Under the pieces are notes generated by a model, which searched no databases, was not told the DNA's origin, and worked only from the letters and a program-made list of their open reading frames with translations. Both the position numbers and the translations under genes were made by a program. Below, piece after piece: positions 18,422 to 27,459 of a stretch of DNA of 64,000 bases. The stretch is from UBA6927 sp022447855. GTDB taxonomy: Bacteria > Chloroflexota > Dehalococcoidia > Lucifugimonadales > UBA6927. The stretch is from NCBI GenBank assembly GCA_022447855.1, contig JAKUTX010000008.1, positions 1 to 64,000 of the forward strand. Direction: 5' to 3'. Positions within the stretch are counted from its first letter, which is position 1, and every line of letters starts with the position of its first letter.

Positions 18422-19297
18422 ATGAGCGTTTTAAGAGAGAGTCCCCTACCAAATTTATTATATAGAGGAAAGGTAAGAGACACACATTCAGTCGACGAAG
18501 ATTCATTATTAATGATTGCAACTGATAGAATCTCTGCATTCGATGTAGTACTACCAACTGCAATTCCAGAAAAAGGAGCCGTTTTAAACCAAATATCATC
18601 ATTTTGGTTTGAAAAAACTGCTCATATTATTCCAAATCATTTTCTACACCTTGCATCAACAGATTCCAAACAAGATCTGCCAATCGATGTAGCCAGACGT
18701 GGAATGATTGTTCGAAATGCAGAAAGAATAGATATTGAATGCATTGTCAGAGGTTATATCACCGGATCAGCTTTATCTGAGTACAAAAAAACGGGTCTGG
18801 TGAATGGTGAATCTATGCCAGATGGACTACAAGATGGTGACATGTTCCCAACACCACTTTTTACTCCTACAACCAAGGCTGATGAAGGACATGACGAAAA
18901 CATGTCTATTGCCGAAGTCGAAGAAATGGTTGGTAAGGATTTAGCTGACAAACTCGCAGAGGTTTCGATTTCTGTATATGAATATGCAAGAGATTTCGCT
19001 ACCCAAAAGGGAATAATTATAGCTGATACAAAAATGGAATTCGGTCTTATAGATGGCAAATTACATCTAATCGACGAATTATTAACTCCAGATTCAAGTC
19101 GTTTCTGGAATGCAGATGAATATTCCCCTGGAAAATCACAGCCAAGCTATGACAAACAATTTGTTAGAGATTGGCTTGATACTCAGGGTTGGGATCATGA
19201 ACCTCCAGCCCCCGAACTTCCAGATGATGTAGTAAATCGAACCACCGAAAAATACATTGATGCGTATAACAAGTTGACAGGACGCCAACTTGTCTAG
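18422..19297 (+). CDS. purC: SAICAR synthetase
   Basis: About 291 residues from ATG 18422, supported by GGAG at 18413-18416; a GTG at 18416 overlaps that site and is less likely. It adds aspartate to CAIR. Recognised by LLYRGKVRDTHSV, TDRISAFDVVLP, ECIVRGYITGSAL and IADTKMEFG, ending in LIDELLTPDSSRFW. Order purE-purB-purC suggests coordinated expression. Confidence 0.97.
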   Translation: MSVLRESPLPNLLYRGKVRDTHSVDEDSLLMIATDRISAFDVVLPTAIPEKGAVLNQISSFWFEKTAHIIPNHFLHLASTDSKQDLPIDVARRGMIVRNAERIDIECIVRGYITGSALSEYKKTGLVNGESMPDGLQDGDMFPTPLFTPTTKADEGHDENMSIAEVEEMVGKDLADKLAEVSISVYEYARDFATQKGIIIADTKMEFGLIDGKLHLIDELLTPDSSRFWNADEYSPGKSQPSYDKQFVRDWLDTQGWDHEPPAPELPDDVVNRTTEKYIDAYNKLTGRQLV

Positions 19298-19331
19298 AAA
19301 ATAACTATAAATACATTATTTATGGGATTCT

Positions 19332-20021
19332 ATGACTTCAAAACCTACTAAAAAACAGCAACGCCTCACGCCTACGCAAGCTCGAGCCGCAAGAAGATCT
19401 CGAAAGCAGAGTCGTGGAAAATTTATTCGTTATGGTGGAGCGATACTAATAGTCGCAATAGCGCTCTTGCTTATTCTGAGTCTGATACTACCTGGATTAC
19501 CAATTGGTACTGGCTCTACTGGAGATTCAGAAACTGGAGTAAATCTTAATCCATTCGACAACACTCCTGAAGGTAGTTGGATCAAAATTGAAAACCAAGG
19601 ACGTGACCACATTTTCCCTGATACTGAACATCCCGATTACAACTCCTATCCAGCGACTTCAGGATGGCATTACAATATGCCTATAGCCCCAGTCCGTTGG
19701 GGAGTCCACGAAAAAATAATCGAAGACGAATATCGTCTGCATAATCTTGAACATGGAGGAATTGCAATTCATTACAATTGTGAATCAACTAATGAAGAAT
19801 GTCAGAATTTAATTGTGTCATTATCCCAATTTGTTAATCAAAAAGTTAATGAAGAAAGGTTTGAAATCATTCTCTCTCCTTATGAGAATATGGAGTCGAA
19901 AATAGCATTAACTGCATGGGATTACATCGACAAATTCGAAACATTAGACCTTGATCGTATCAATGCCTTCATCAAAGCCCACCACAATTCTCGGAATGCA
20001 CCTGAGTGGCCTGCAAGATAA
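19332..20021 (+). CDS. DUF3105 membrane-anchored protein
   Basis: 229 residues. A basic N-terminus rich in Arg and Lys (1-33) precedes one transmembrane helix (about 35-55), so the rest faces outward. The soluble part carries the DUF3105 signature: SGWHYNMPIAPVRWGV followed by RLHNLEHGGIAIHYNC, with conserved His residues that suggest metal or ligand binding. Function of the family is unknown. It is inserted between purC and purS on the same strand; a role in purine metabolism is not implied. Confidence 0.8.
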   Translation: MTSKPTKKQQRLTPTQARAARRSRKQSRGKFIRYGGAILIVAIALLLILSLILPGLPIGTGSTGDSETGVNLNPFDNTPEGSWIKIENQGRDHIFPDTEHPDYNSYPATSGWHYNMPIAPVRWGVHEKIIEDEYRLHNLEHGGIAIHYNCESTNEECQNLIVSLSQFVNQKVNEERFEIILSPYENMESKIALTAWDYIDKFETLDLDRINAFIKAHHNSRNAPEWPAR

Positions 20022-20036
20022 AGAATTTAACACCAA

Positions 20037-20285
20037 ATGTTCCTAGCAAAAATTTATATCAGCTTCAAATCATCTGTAAATGACCCAGAGGGCAGTACAA
20101 TTCAATCTGGTCTTGCACAATTAGGGTTTGAATCCGTTACATCTGTTAGATCAGGAAAATATTTTGAGATCAAAATTTGCGAAACAGAGAAGAAAATTGC
20201 ATCCGAAAAAATTCAAGAAATGTGTGACAAACTTTTATCAAACCCAGTCATAGAAACTTACAAGTTCGACCTAGTTTCTATATAA
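20037..20285 (+). CDS. purS: FGAM synthase PurS subunit
   Basis: 82 residues, the small structural subunit of the three-part formylglycinamide ribonucleotide amidotransferase (PurLQS). Matches the family by length and by AKIYISFKSSVNDPEGSTIQ, the LGFESVTSVRSGKYFEI strand and a late NPVIETYKFDL. purQ and purL usually follow, but the cluster ends here and converges on hisB, so they must be elsewhere. Confidence 0.9.
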   Translation: MFLAKIYISFKSSVNDPEGSTIQSGLAQLGFESVTSVRSGKYFEIKICETEKKIASEKIQEMCDKLLSNPVIETYKFDLVSI

Positions 20286-20304
20286 GCACTAACAAAATTT
20301 TAAA

Positions 20305-20904
20305 TTACCCAGTAATTGTACCCTTTGTACTTGGAATCTCTCCAGATCTACGTGGATCAATATCCAGTGCAAACCTCATTGCCCTTGCCAACGCCTTAAA
20401 TATTGCTTCGGATTTATGATGGTTATTAACACCTGAGATCAATCGTACATGCAAATTAAATGCACCTTCTCTAGCCATAGATTCTAGAAGATGTTCAATT
20501 AAATCACCGCTCAAACCACCTAAATCAACATGGCCAATTTCAGTATTTAACACCGAATATCCTCTACCTCCAAAATCAACCACTACCAAAGCTAAAGCTT
20601 CATCAAGAGGTACATATGAGTGTGCCATACGATTAATCCCTTTTGCATCACCTACAGATTGCCTAAGAGCCCTTCCAAGAGTTATTCCTACATCTTCTAC
20701 TAAATGATGATATCCCAAATCTATATCACCAGATGCCTCAACTTTAACATCCATTAATCCATGTCTAGATAGCTGAGCAATCATATGATCCAAAAATGCA
20801 TTACTAGTATTTATCTTATATTGGCCTGTTCCGTCTAAATTTATTTCTACGGAAACATTAGTTTCATCTGTTTTCCGTTCAATTTTTGCTTTTCTACTAG
20901 TCAT
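20305..20904 (-). CDS. hisB: Imidazoleglycerol-phosphate dehydratase
   Basis: 199 residues, monofunctional form without the phosphatase domain. Metal-binding motifs FLDHMIAQLSRHG, GYHHLVEDVGI and NNHHKSEAIFK are present. On the minus strand it follows hisC in gene order but is separated from it by about 1 kb of unusual sequence, so it may have lost cotranscription with the rest of the his genes. Confidence 0.97.
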   Translation of the reverse strand: MTSRKAKIERKTDETNVSVEINLDGTGQYKINTSNAFLDHMIAQLSRHGLMDVKVEASGDIDLGYHHLVEDVGITLGRALRQSVGDAKGINRMAHSYVPLDEALALVVVDFGGRGYSVLNTEIGHVDLGGLSGDLIEHLLESMAREGAFNLHVRLISGVNNHHKSEAIFKALARAMRFALDIDPRRSGEIPSTKGTITG

Positions 20905-21250
20905 TTTTCAACACTCCATAATTAGATTAACACATTGAATATCCGAAACTCCATACAATATCAGGGTCCCTCATTCCATATCATGCCCTATCACCACCAT
21001 TTCGAGTACCTTCATCCTTAGAAGATTTGCGTCGCTGTAAACAGCCTCGCGCGGAGTTAGGTACATCTTGAGGTACATTCTGTGGTAAAAATCTAATTTT
21101 CGGTTAAATTGTGGTCAGGTTTTCTAGCTTCCAGTTGGCTGGGTTTGGGTGGTTTGTAAGTATTCATTGTATTACTGGTGGAGAGGGTATGTCTTAGTGA
21201 TTGTGGTTTGTTGTAGTGGATACGCGTGACAGTTCAGAAATTATAAAAAA

Positions 21251-21482
21251 GGACGGTGCAACTAGTGGTTAGCCTGATGAGGGCTAAAAGATGACGGTCT
21301 ACCACAGGACAAGAAACCTACTCTTGGGATAACCACAGATTCAGTTCCTAAAAGGCAGGCCGATAGCCACGTCACAACGTCCCATATAGAAGTATATCAT
21401 CCATAAAGCCATATACAAAAGGGACGGTGTAACAGTGGTTATGCGTGTCACAACGTCCCAAAGAGGACGCATCACAACGTCC
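21251..21482. repeat. Series of three GGACG...AACGTCC hairpin modules
   Basis: Three successive units open with GGACG and close with CACAACGTCC: 21251-21383, 21421-21459 and 21465-21482. The first two also share GGACGGTGYAAC followed by AGTGGTTA, so the second looks like the first with its middle deleted; the third keeps only the ends. Unit one contains a further stem GTGGT-TAGCC/GGCTA...ACCAC. All can fold as stem-loops with a terminal 5-6 bp stem. Which strand is transcribed, if any, is unknown. Confidence 0.55.
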
Positions 21483-21531
21483 TTGTACAAGATAGCATAT
21501 TTATAAAAGGGGCGTGTATAATCCGACCATT

Positions 21532-21729
21532 ATGAGAAAATTTCTATTTATTGTGGGTGTGCCTTTCATAGGTTTTATTTTGTGGTGTGTTGGCTTAGCT
21601 CTCATTATGGCGCACATTGTTCAGAAGAATCCGAACCTCTTTGTACTAGCATTGGTATATACAGGTTTAGCGATTGCAGGGACTGTATTCTTTACTAGAA
21701 AGATTCTTAAAAAAGCCGGTTACTCCTGA
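21532..21729 (+). CDS. Small two-helix membrane protein in the his-operon island
   Basis: 65 residues from the ATG at 21532 (a GTG at 21514 adds six residues). Two hydrophobic helices (about 4-27 and 35-56) with a basic tail KILKKAGYS. No homologue recognised. A TATAAT at 21516-21521 ends 10 nt before the ATG and there is no ribosome binding site in between, so if this is a gene its message may be leaderless. It lies opposite to the his genes. It could be a chance frame, but the clean membrane topology argues for a real protein. Confidence 0.45.
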   Translation: MRKFLFIVGVPFIGFILWCVGLALIMAHIVQKNPNLFVLALVYTGLAIAGTVFFTRKILKKAGYS

Positions 21730-21959
21730 GTAGTGTTACTGCTCCGTGAGAGACTGAGAATGTGGACGGAAAACGTTCTGAAGTAGGGAATAATTTCCTG
21801 ATTGATAACCGTGATAGTTACGCGAGCACTACCCTACTGGACGTCCTCTTGCAAACCGCTGTACTATCGCTTACATTACGGATATAGCGTGAGACTTTCA
21901 TGCTGTTTATAAGCCACGGTCTCCGAGTGTTCTCGATTTCTTCTTAACACATTAGAAAA

Positions 21960-23039
21960 TCAGACCAAACGTTTTAACACACTAATCATCCGATCAGTTT
22001 GTGCAGGCGTACCAATTGCCGTCCGGAAACAGTTTCTTAATGATTCATTATTAAACGTACGCACAAAAATACCTTCGCTTTCCAAGCCACTTACAACAAA
22101 ATCTTTTTTGTATTCTTTTACTTCACACAATATATAATTCCCACTTGAAGGGACAGGTTCCAAACCATCAATATCAACTAATAAGCTAAACAACCGATCT
22201 CTTTCATCTACTATACTTCGAACATTCTTTAGCAAAAACGCAGAATCATCAATAGAGGCAATCAATGCGTCTTCGGCAGTTACACTTAAATTGTATGGTG
22301 ACTTTATATCCATTAAATGGTTGACCAAAATTGGGCTCATAATTCCATATCCCACTCTTAATCCTGCAAGCCCGGCCCATTTACTCATAGTTCTAAGTAT
22401 CACCAAATTATCAAACTCATCTATTAAATCCGCAAAGGTAAAATTGCAGAATTCATAATAGGCTTCATCCAAAACTACAAGAACACCAGTATCAAGTAAT
22501 GACCGTATTTCAAATTCCGAAGCCATATTTCCTGTAGGATTGTTTGGAGAAGCAACAAATATTATCTTTGTACGATCATTGATTGTTTTAAGAGCATCTT
22601 CAATATCAATTCCAAAACTGCTATCTCGCCTAGACAACTGAACTTCAGCTTGGTAAATCCTCGCACAAAATGCATACATCCCAAATGTTGGTTCAAAATC
22701 CAAAATATTGTCTCCTGGTTCCACAAATAATCTGAACAACAAATCAATCAATTCATCACTTCCCGCTCCTGCGACCAAACAATCTTGGGGAAATCCAGTA
22801 TATTCACTTAATTTATTACGAACTTTTCTTTGTAAAGGATCCGGGTAAACATGAACGGCAGAATTCGACACTACTTCAGAAACTTTCCCCGAAGGGCCAT
22901 AAGGATTCTCATTACCATTTAATTTAATGATTTGATCAATTGGTATACCTGCTTTCTCCGCAAGCATTTCTGGAGGATCTACAGGATCATATGAAGTGAC
23001 ATTACGCAAATGAGGTTTAATTAAATCTTCTATACTCAA
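21960..23039 (-). CDS. hisC: Histidinol-phosphate aminotransferase
   Basis: 359 residues, fold-type I PLP enzyme. Transfers the amino group to imidazoleacetol phosphate. Visible: LNGNENPYGPSGKV, ASPNNPTGNMA, VVLDEAYYEF, and the PLP lysine in RTMSKWAGLAGLRVGYG. It follows hisD by 16 nt. Context settles the substrate. Confidence 0.95.
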   Translation of the reverse strand: MSIEDLIKPHLRNVTSYDPVDPPEMLAEKAGIPIDQIIKLNGNENPYGPSGKVSEVVSNSAVHVYPDPLQRKVRNKLSEYTGFPQDCLVAGAGSDELIDLLFRLFVEPGDNILDFEPTFGMYAFCARIYQAEVQLSRRDSSFGIDIEDALKTINDRTKIIFVASPNNPTGNMASEFEIRSLLDTGVLVVLDEAYYEFCNFTFADLIDEFDNLVILRTMSKWAGLAGLRVGYGIMSPILVNHLMDIKSPYNLSVTAEDALIASIDDSAFLLKNVRSIVDERDRLFSLLVDIDGLEPVPSSGNYILCEVKEYKKDFVVSGLESEGIFVRTFNNESLRNCFRTAIGTPAQTDRMISVLKRLV

Positions 23040-23055
23040 TTCTTTCTCCTATTTA

Positions 23056-24327
23056 TCATAATTCTTGACGAATTTCAGCAGCTTCAGCGTGACCATGTAA
23101 TCCTTCGGCTTTCGCAATAATTGATGCAGATGCAGACAAATCCCGTGACTGTTCATTATCAAAAGATACGATAGGAATAAATTTTAAAAATGTATGAATC
23201 CCAATTCCCGAATTAAATCTAGCCGTACCATTAGTTGGCATTACATGACTTGGTCCAGCAACATAATCACCCAAAACCTCATGAGAAAATTCACCCACAA
23301 AAATCACTCCAACATTCTTGATTTCATCTAAAAACATTTTTGTATCATCAACTACTAAACTTAAATGTTCTGGAGCAAATTGATTAGTCAGATCAATAGC
23401 ATCTTCTAGATCATCTAAAACAGCTATCAAACCTCTATTTTCAATTGATTTACTTGCAATAGATCCGCGAGTCATCAACCCTAGGCGAGTTTCAATTTGG
23501 CTACTCACTTCTTGGGCTAATTGATGGGAATTAGTAAGCATAGTTGCCCTTGCAAGGACATCGTGTTCTGCTTGTGCCAAAAGATCAGCCGCACACATCG
23601 TAGGATTGGCTGATGAATCAGCTATAAGAAATGTTTCTGTTGGGCCATACAATCCATCTATTCCAACTTCCCCAAAAAGCATTTTCTTAGCTAAGGTGAC
23701 ATAAATATTGCCAGGACCGCAAATCAAATCAACTTTTGGAATCGTTTGAGTCCCAAAAGCCATCCCAGCAATAGATTGAGCTCCACCAACAGAAAAGATT
23801 CTATCTACTCCAGCGATATCAGCTGCTGCAAGAACCATATCATCAAGTTTTCCATCTTTTGACAACGGTGTACACATTATTATTTCTTCTACCCCTGCCA
23901 CTTTTGCAGGAATAGCAGTCATTAATACTGTTGATGGATAGCTTGCTGTCCCTCCAGGAACATAAACACCCACACGTTGAATAGGTACAATTTTTTGACC
24001 TAAACCTTCTCCAGAATTACTCCAACCCTGAAGCAAACATTTTTGATGAAATGTTGTAATACGTTGTGCAGCCAATTGTAAAGAATCAAATAAATCCCTT
24101 GAAATGTTGTTTTTTGCATTTTTTATTGTACTTAAATCAACTTCAATACACTTCAAAGGAATACCTTCAAATTTTTGGGTCAAATTTATTAACGCCTCAT
24201 CTCCGTCATTACGAACATATTGAATTATTCCTTCAACCGATTTTGTATAAGAAGAAGAATTCTCTACTATTCCTCGTTCGGACATCAAAATAGTTCTAGC
24301 ATCTTCAATTCCACTAACAATCTTCAT
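23056..24327 (-). CDS. hisD: Histidinol dehydrogenase
   Basis: 423 residues. Two-step NAD-dependent oxidation of histidinol to histidine. Recognised by VGVYVPGGTASYPSTVLM, VDLICGPGNIYVTLAKK, the zinc region AAADLLAQAEHD, NQFAPEHLSLV and YVAGPSHVMPT. It overlaps the upstream phospholipase C-like gene by 4 nt. Confidence 0.97.
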   Translation of the reverse strand: MKIVSGIEDARTILMSERGIVENSSSYTKSVEGIIQYVRNDGDEALINLTQKFEGIPLKCIEVDLSTIKNAKNNISRDLFDSLQLAAQRITTFHQKCLLQGWSNSGEGLGQKIVPIQRVGVYVPGGTASYPSTVLMTAIPAKVAGVEEIIMCTPLSKDGKLDDMVLAAADIAGVDRIFSVGGAQSIAGMAFGTQTIPKVDLICGPGNIYVTLAKKMLFGEVGIDGLYGPTETFLIADSSANPTMCAADLLAQAEHDVLARATMLTNSHQLAQEVSSQIETRLGLMTRGSIASKSIENRGLIAVLDDLEDAIDLTNQFAPEHLSLVVDDTKMFLDEIKNVGVIFVGEFSHEVLGDYVAGPSHVMPTNGTARFNSGIGIHTFLKFIPIVSFDNEQSRDLSASASIIAKAEGLHGHAEAAEIRQEL

Positions 24328-25073
24328 ACGGAGTACTTCCTTATTTTCAAAACCATTAATTCAACTGTATTATTTTCATAATCTTGGAATACCGACCTTG
24401 GCACTAATTCAAATAATTGGCTTAAGCCCAAAGAAATATCTTTCAAAAAAATTTCGGCTGTCCGGTGAACACTGTTCGTATCATCACCTCTAGAAATCCT
24501 GCGAGCCATAAATCTCAATCTATCCCAAGAAAATCCTCTCCCAATAAATCCACATACCCAATTACTCCATTCTTCAATTAAATCAGACTCTATAAATTCT
24601 AAATTTAAATTCTTATAATCTTCAGATTGAATTGTCCCAACAAAATCATAATCTAATTTCCAGAAAGCTCGATCTAAATTCAATTGCATAGCACGATCCA
24701 GGATTAACCCTTCATTGATATCAGGAAATAATGTCAAACTAGCAAAATACTTCCTAAAAACTTCAGAAATCCAGCATTCATCTGCAATCAAATGAGTAAT
24801 GTAGCCGGAAATAAATGCTTGTAATTGAGAATCCATTTGTGAAAAGTTTGATAGAGTTGGATAGGACTTAAACATGTTGTCTATACCATCTCCAACATCT
24901 TTAAAATCCAATTGGACAAAATGATATACTGACCGGTCAACTTTGGTGATTACTCGAATGTCAGGGCTAGTAGCACCTAAAAGAAATGATCCAAGATGTG
25001 CGTTAATTATCGGAGAATCTAATTGTTTAGAAACTTCAAGCGCAAATTTTAAATGAGTGGGCAAATTGGGCAT
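24324..25073 (-). CDS. Zinc-dependent phospholipase C-like protein
   Basis: 249 residues. Resembles the zinc-dependent phospholipase C / S1-P1 nuclease-like fold: early THLKFALEV, HLGSFLLGATSPDIR with metal-type His and Asp, VYHFVQLDF, and SGYITHLIADECWISEVF. No signal peptide is seen, so it would act in the cytoplasm, unlike classical secreted PLCs. It sits inside the his operon between hisG and hisD and overlaps hisD by 4 nt, so it is coexpressed with histidine synthesis; why is unknown. Confidence 0.65.
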   Translation of the reverse strand: MPNLPTHLKFALEVSKQLDSPIINAHLGSFLLGATSPDIRVITKVDRSVYHFVQLDFKDVGDGIDNMFKSYPTLSNFSQMDSQLQAFISGYITHLIADECWISEVFRKYFASLTLFPDINEGLILDRAMQLNLDRAFWKLDYDFVGTIQSEDYKNLNLEFIESDLIEEWSNWVCGFIGRGFSWDRLRFMARRISRGDDTNSVHRTAEIFLKDISLGLSQLFELVPRSVFQDYENNTVELMVLKIRKYSV

Positions 25074-25084
25074 TTATTACCAAC

Positions 25085-26074
25085 CTAAGAATCTGGAGAA
25101 TCATTTTGACTTGTAAAAACATAATTTGGTTGAGAAACTGTAACACTTTCTCCATCCAATGCTCTAAAACTAGCGACTACCTTAAGTAATTCACTCTGAT
25201 CTACAACAACTGTTACAGCAAACCAATCGTCATTAGTATTACTAAAAACTCTAGAGATAGTTGGGCCACGCAATCCTGAAATTTTCACATCTGATAGTAC
25301 TCTTTGAGCTACCTCATCAGCATTTTTACCTTTAATATTTGCAGTAACAGAATAAGACCCTTTAGATTTTAAATAAGATTCCATCAATTCAGTAATAGAT
25401 TCTGTTAAATGTTGTTTTTCATCTCCTGAATTTAAAACATCTCGATTACAAATCAGGATTGCCTGCGATGAAATTATAGTACCGCCAGAGATAGTCTTAA
25501 TTCGATTTTCACGCATTGTCACTCCAGTTTCAGTAATATCCGCAATTACATCAGCGGAACCCATTGCAGGAGCTACCTCAAGAGATCCTCTTGAAAACAC
25601 CAATGAAAAATAATTCACACCTTTTTTCAATAAGAATCTTTCAGTTAATCTAGGATATTTAGTTGCAACTCGTAACTCTTGGCCTTCATTCCTAAATTCG
25701 GAAGCCACATCAGCCAAATCAGTAATCGATACAACATCAATCCAAGAATCCGGTACTCCCAGCACCATTTTTGAATGCGCAAAACCTAAACCATCTATTA
25801 GAATCTCACAACGAGTCGCATCAAGTCGATATTCAGAAAACATATCTTTCCCGACAATTCCAATATCAGCCCGCCCATCCTCAATCGTTTGAGTAATATC
25901 AGAAACGCGTTGGAAAATTACTTCCAGATTTTCCATTGAGGGAATAGTAGCCGTATACCTACGGCTATTAATTCGAGACACATTTAACCCGCTTGCTTTC
26001 AAAAATCCCAATGCTGGTTCATATAAATTCCCTGAACTTGGTAATGCTATTCTTAAATTTTTGTTTCTGTCCAT
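25085..26074 (-). CDS. hisG: ATP phosphoribosyltransferase, long form
   Basis: 329 residues. First step of histidine synthesis. The catalytic part has RIALPSSGNLYEPALGFL, RADIGIVGKDM, and the PRPP region SLEVAPAMGSADVIADI. The last 90 residues match the C-terminal regulatory domain (SVTANIKGKNADEV, then SGLRGPTISRV) that makes long HisG enzymes self-sufficient and histidine-sensitive. Yet a HisZ-like gene lies just 4 nt upstream, a subunit normally paired with the short form. Confidence 0.94.
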   Translation of the reverse strand: MDRNKNLRIALPSSGNLYEPALGFLKASGLNVSRINSRRYTATIPSMENLEVIFQRVSDITQTIEDGRADIGIVGKDMFSEYRLDATRCEILIDGLGFAHSKMVLGVPDSWIDVVSITDLADVASEFRNEGQELRVATKYPRLTERFLLKKGVNYFSLVFSRGSLEVAPAMGSADVIADITETGVTMRENRIKTISGGTIISSQAILICNRDVLNSGDEKQHLTESITELMESYLKSKGSYSVTANIKGKNADEVAQRVLSDVKISGLRGPTISRVFSNTNDDWFAVTVVVDQSELLKVVASFRALDGESVTVSQPNYVFTSQNDSPDS

Positions 26075-26078
26075 ATAA

Positions 26079-27275
26079 TTACTCAGTTTTTATATAAGGT
26101 AATATTGCATTTAAATCATACGCGAAGCCAAGAGCAGGAATATTCTTCTCTCCTCCCAAAGCACTAACTAAATCATCATATCTTCCTCCACCACCACAAA
26201 AGACTGGACTGTCAGAGCCTAATAAAACCATGTCAAAAGTAAAGCCAGTATAATAGGCTAAACCACGTAATAGACCCCAAGATAAAAATATGTTTTGTTC
26301 AGGAATACCAGAATTAATCAATTTCTTGAAAAAACCCTCAAACCCTACAAGGGAATCAATATCAATATCTTTAGATTGCAACAAGTCTTTAGATTGATTC
26401 AAAACATCAAGTGAATGACCTTCGAGCTGTACCATTGATTTCATTAAACTAACTGCCGATAAAAAATTTTCGGGAGAATCCATATCTCTCACCTTACGAA
26501 TCAATCGATCAATAATCTGTTTCTTGGTCCTCCTGCCCAATGAACTATAGGGAGTGTCTCTCATCATTTCTGTATACATTTTTTCAGCATCAATTTCAGA
26601 AAAATCATTTTTTGAAGAATCGTTTTTATCTGAAACAATCCGAATCTCTTGGGCATTTGCAAGCAATCGATCTGGATCTACGTCCCCCTCTTTTAAAAAC
26701 CCTAGATTATTCATTATCATTGATTGAGACAATCTTGAGAGTCCAAAATTATTGAGAACCCCAAAAAGAATCCCAATATTATTGAAATTCAATTGACAAT
26801 CAACCAAACCTAATTTGTTCAAACCTTGCCAAGCAAGTAGAGAAATCTCAACGTCAGAATTAATACCGTGACTACCAATCAACTCAGCACCAGATTGATA
26901 TAATTGAATAGTCTTAGATTCCACCTCATCGTATCTAAACACAGGCCCAGAATATTGAATTCGTTGAGGAGAATCACCTTTATTACGTTCAATATAGTTT
27001 CTAATTACCGAGGATGTAAATTCTGGGCGTATACTTACCTTTTTGCCGCCCGGATCAACAAATGAATACAATTGACTATTTAAGGCAGCTCCCGATTTTC
27101 TAAGAAACAATTCTGTGTCTTCAAAAAAAGGTGTGTCTATTTCTAGATATCCACCTGCATACAAAGTTTGGGAAATTTCAAGTTTTAGATCCTGCAAAAC
27201 TGAGAAGTTTTCATCAAAAAGATCTTCCATACCTGGAAGTTTATTTACCCTTGAAATTCTCACACTCATCTCCAA
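26079..27275 (-). CDS. hisZ: HisZ-like histidyl-tRNA synthetase paralog
   Basis: About 398 residues; the start is unsure, since a GGAG at 27270-27273 best serves the GTG at 27263, while ATG 27269 and TTG 27275 are also in frame. Class II synthetase core: RPEFTSSVIRNYIE (motif 2 region), YSGPVFRYDEVE, YQSGAELIG, LLRGLAYYTGFTFDM and FCGGGGRYDDLV. These fit HisZ, the regulatory partner of HisG, better than HisRS; there is no clear anticodon-binding domain. It leads the his gene cluster. A functional HisRS is not excluded. Confidence 0.75.
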   Translation of the reverse strand: MEMSVRISRVNKLPGMEDLFDENFSVLQDLKLEISQTLYAGGYLEIDTPFFEDTELFLRKSGAALNSQLYSFVDPGGKKVSIRPEFTSSVIRNYIERNKGDSPQRIQYSGPVFRYDEVESKTIQLYQSGAELIGSHGINSDVEISLLAWQGLNKLGLVDCQLNFNNIGILFGVLNNFGLSRLSQSMIMNNLGFLKEGDVDPDRLLANAQEIRIVSDKNDSSKNDFSEIDAEKMYTEMMRDTPYSSLGRRTKKQIIDRLIRKVRDMDSPENFLSAVSLMKSMVQLEGHSLDVLNQSKDLLQSKDIDIDSLVGFEGFFKKLINSGIPEQNIFLSWGLLRGLAYYTGFTFDMVLLGSDSPVFCGGGGRYDDLVSALGGEKNIPALGFAYDLNAILPYIKTE

Positions 27276-27459
27276 TTGTATTTTTTATTTGTGGTGTATT
27301 AAGTATATTCTCGCAAACATATTTATTACAATCCATTAGAAGGTCTTTCTACTCTTTTCAATCCAATAAAATAGAAATCTAAAGAGGGCATGCGAATAGA
27401 ATTTTAGGAAAACAAATTACAAACCAATGATCAAAGATATTCACAGAATCAATTTTATT

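Larger units (their letters stand above)
20927..21953. mobile_element. Candidate insertion between hisC and hisB, flanked by 10-bp direct repeats
   Basis: The exact 10-mer TTAACACATT occurs at 20927-20936 and again at 21944-21953, as a target-site duplication would. The 1007 nt between them look different from the flanks: several 60-nt blocks I counted have 43-50 percent G+C, compared with about a third in neighbouring genes, and they are rich in hairpins. No transposase is encoded; one small membrane protein lies on the plus strand, opposite the his genes. Ends show only weak inverted similarity. A non-autonomous element or an inserted structured RNA are the options I favour; the repeat could be coincidence. 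Confidence 0.4.
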
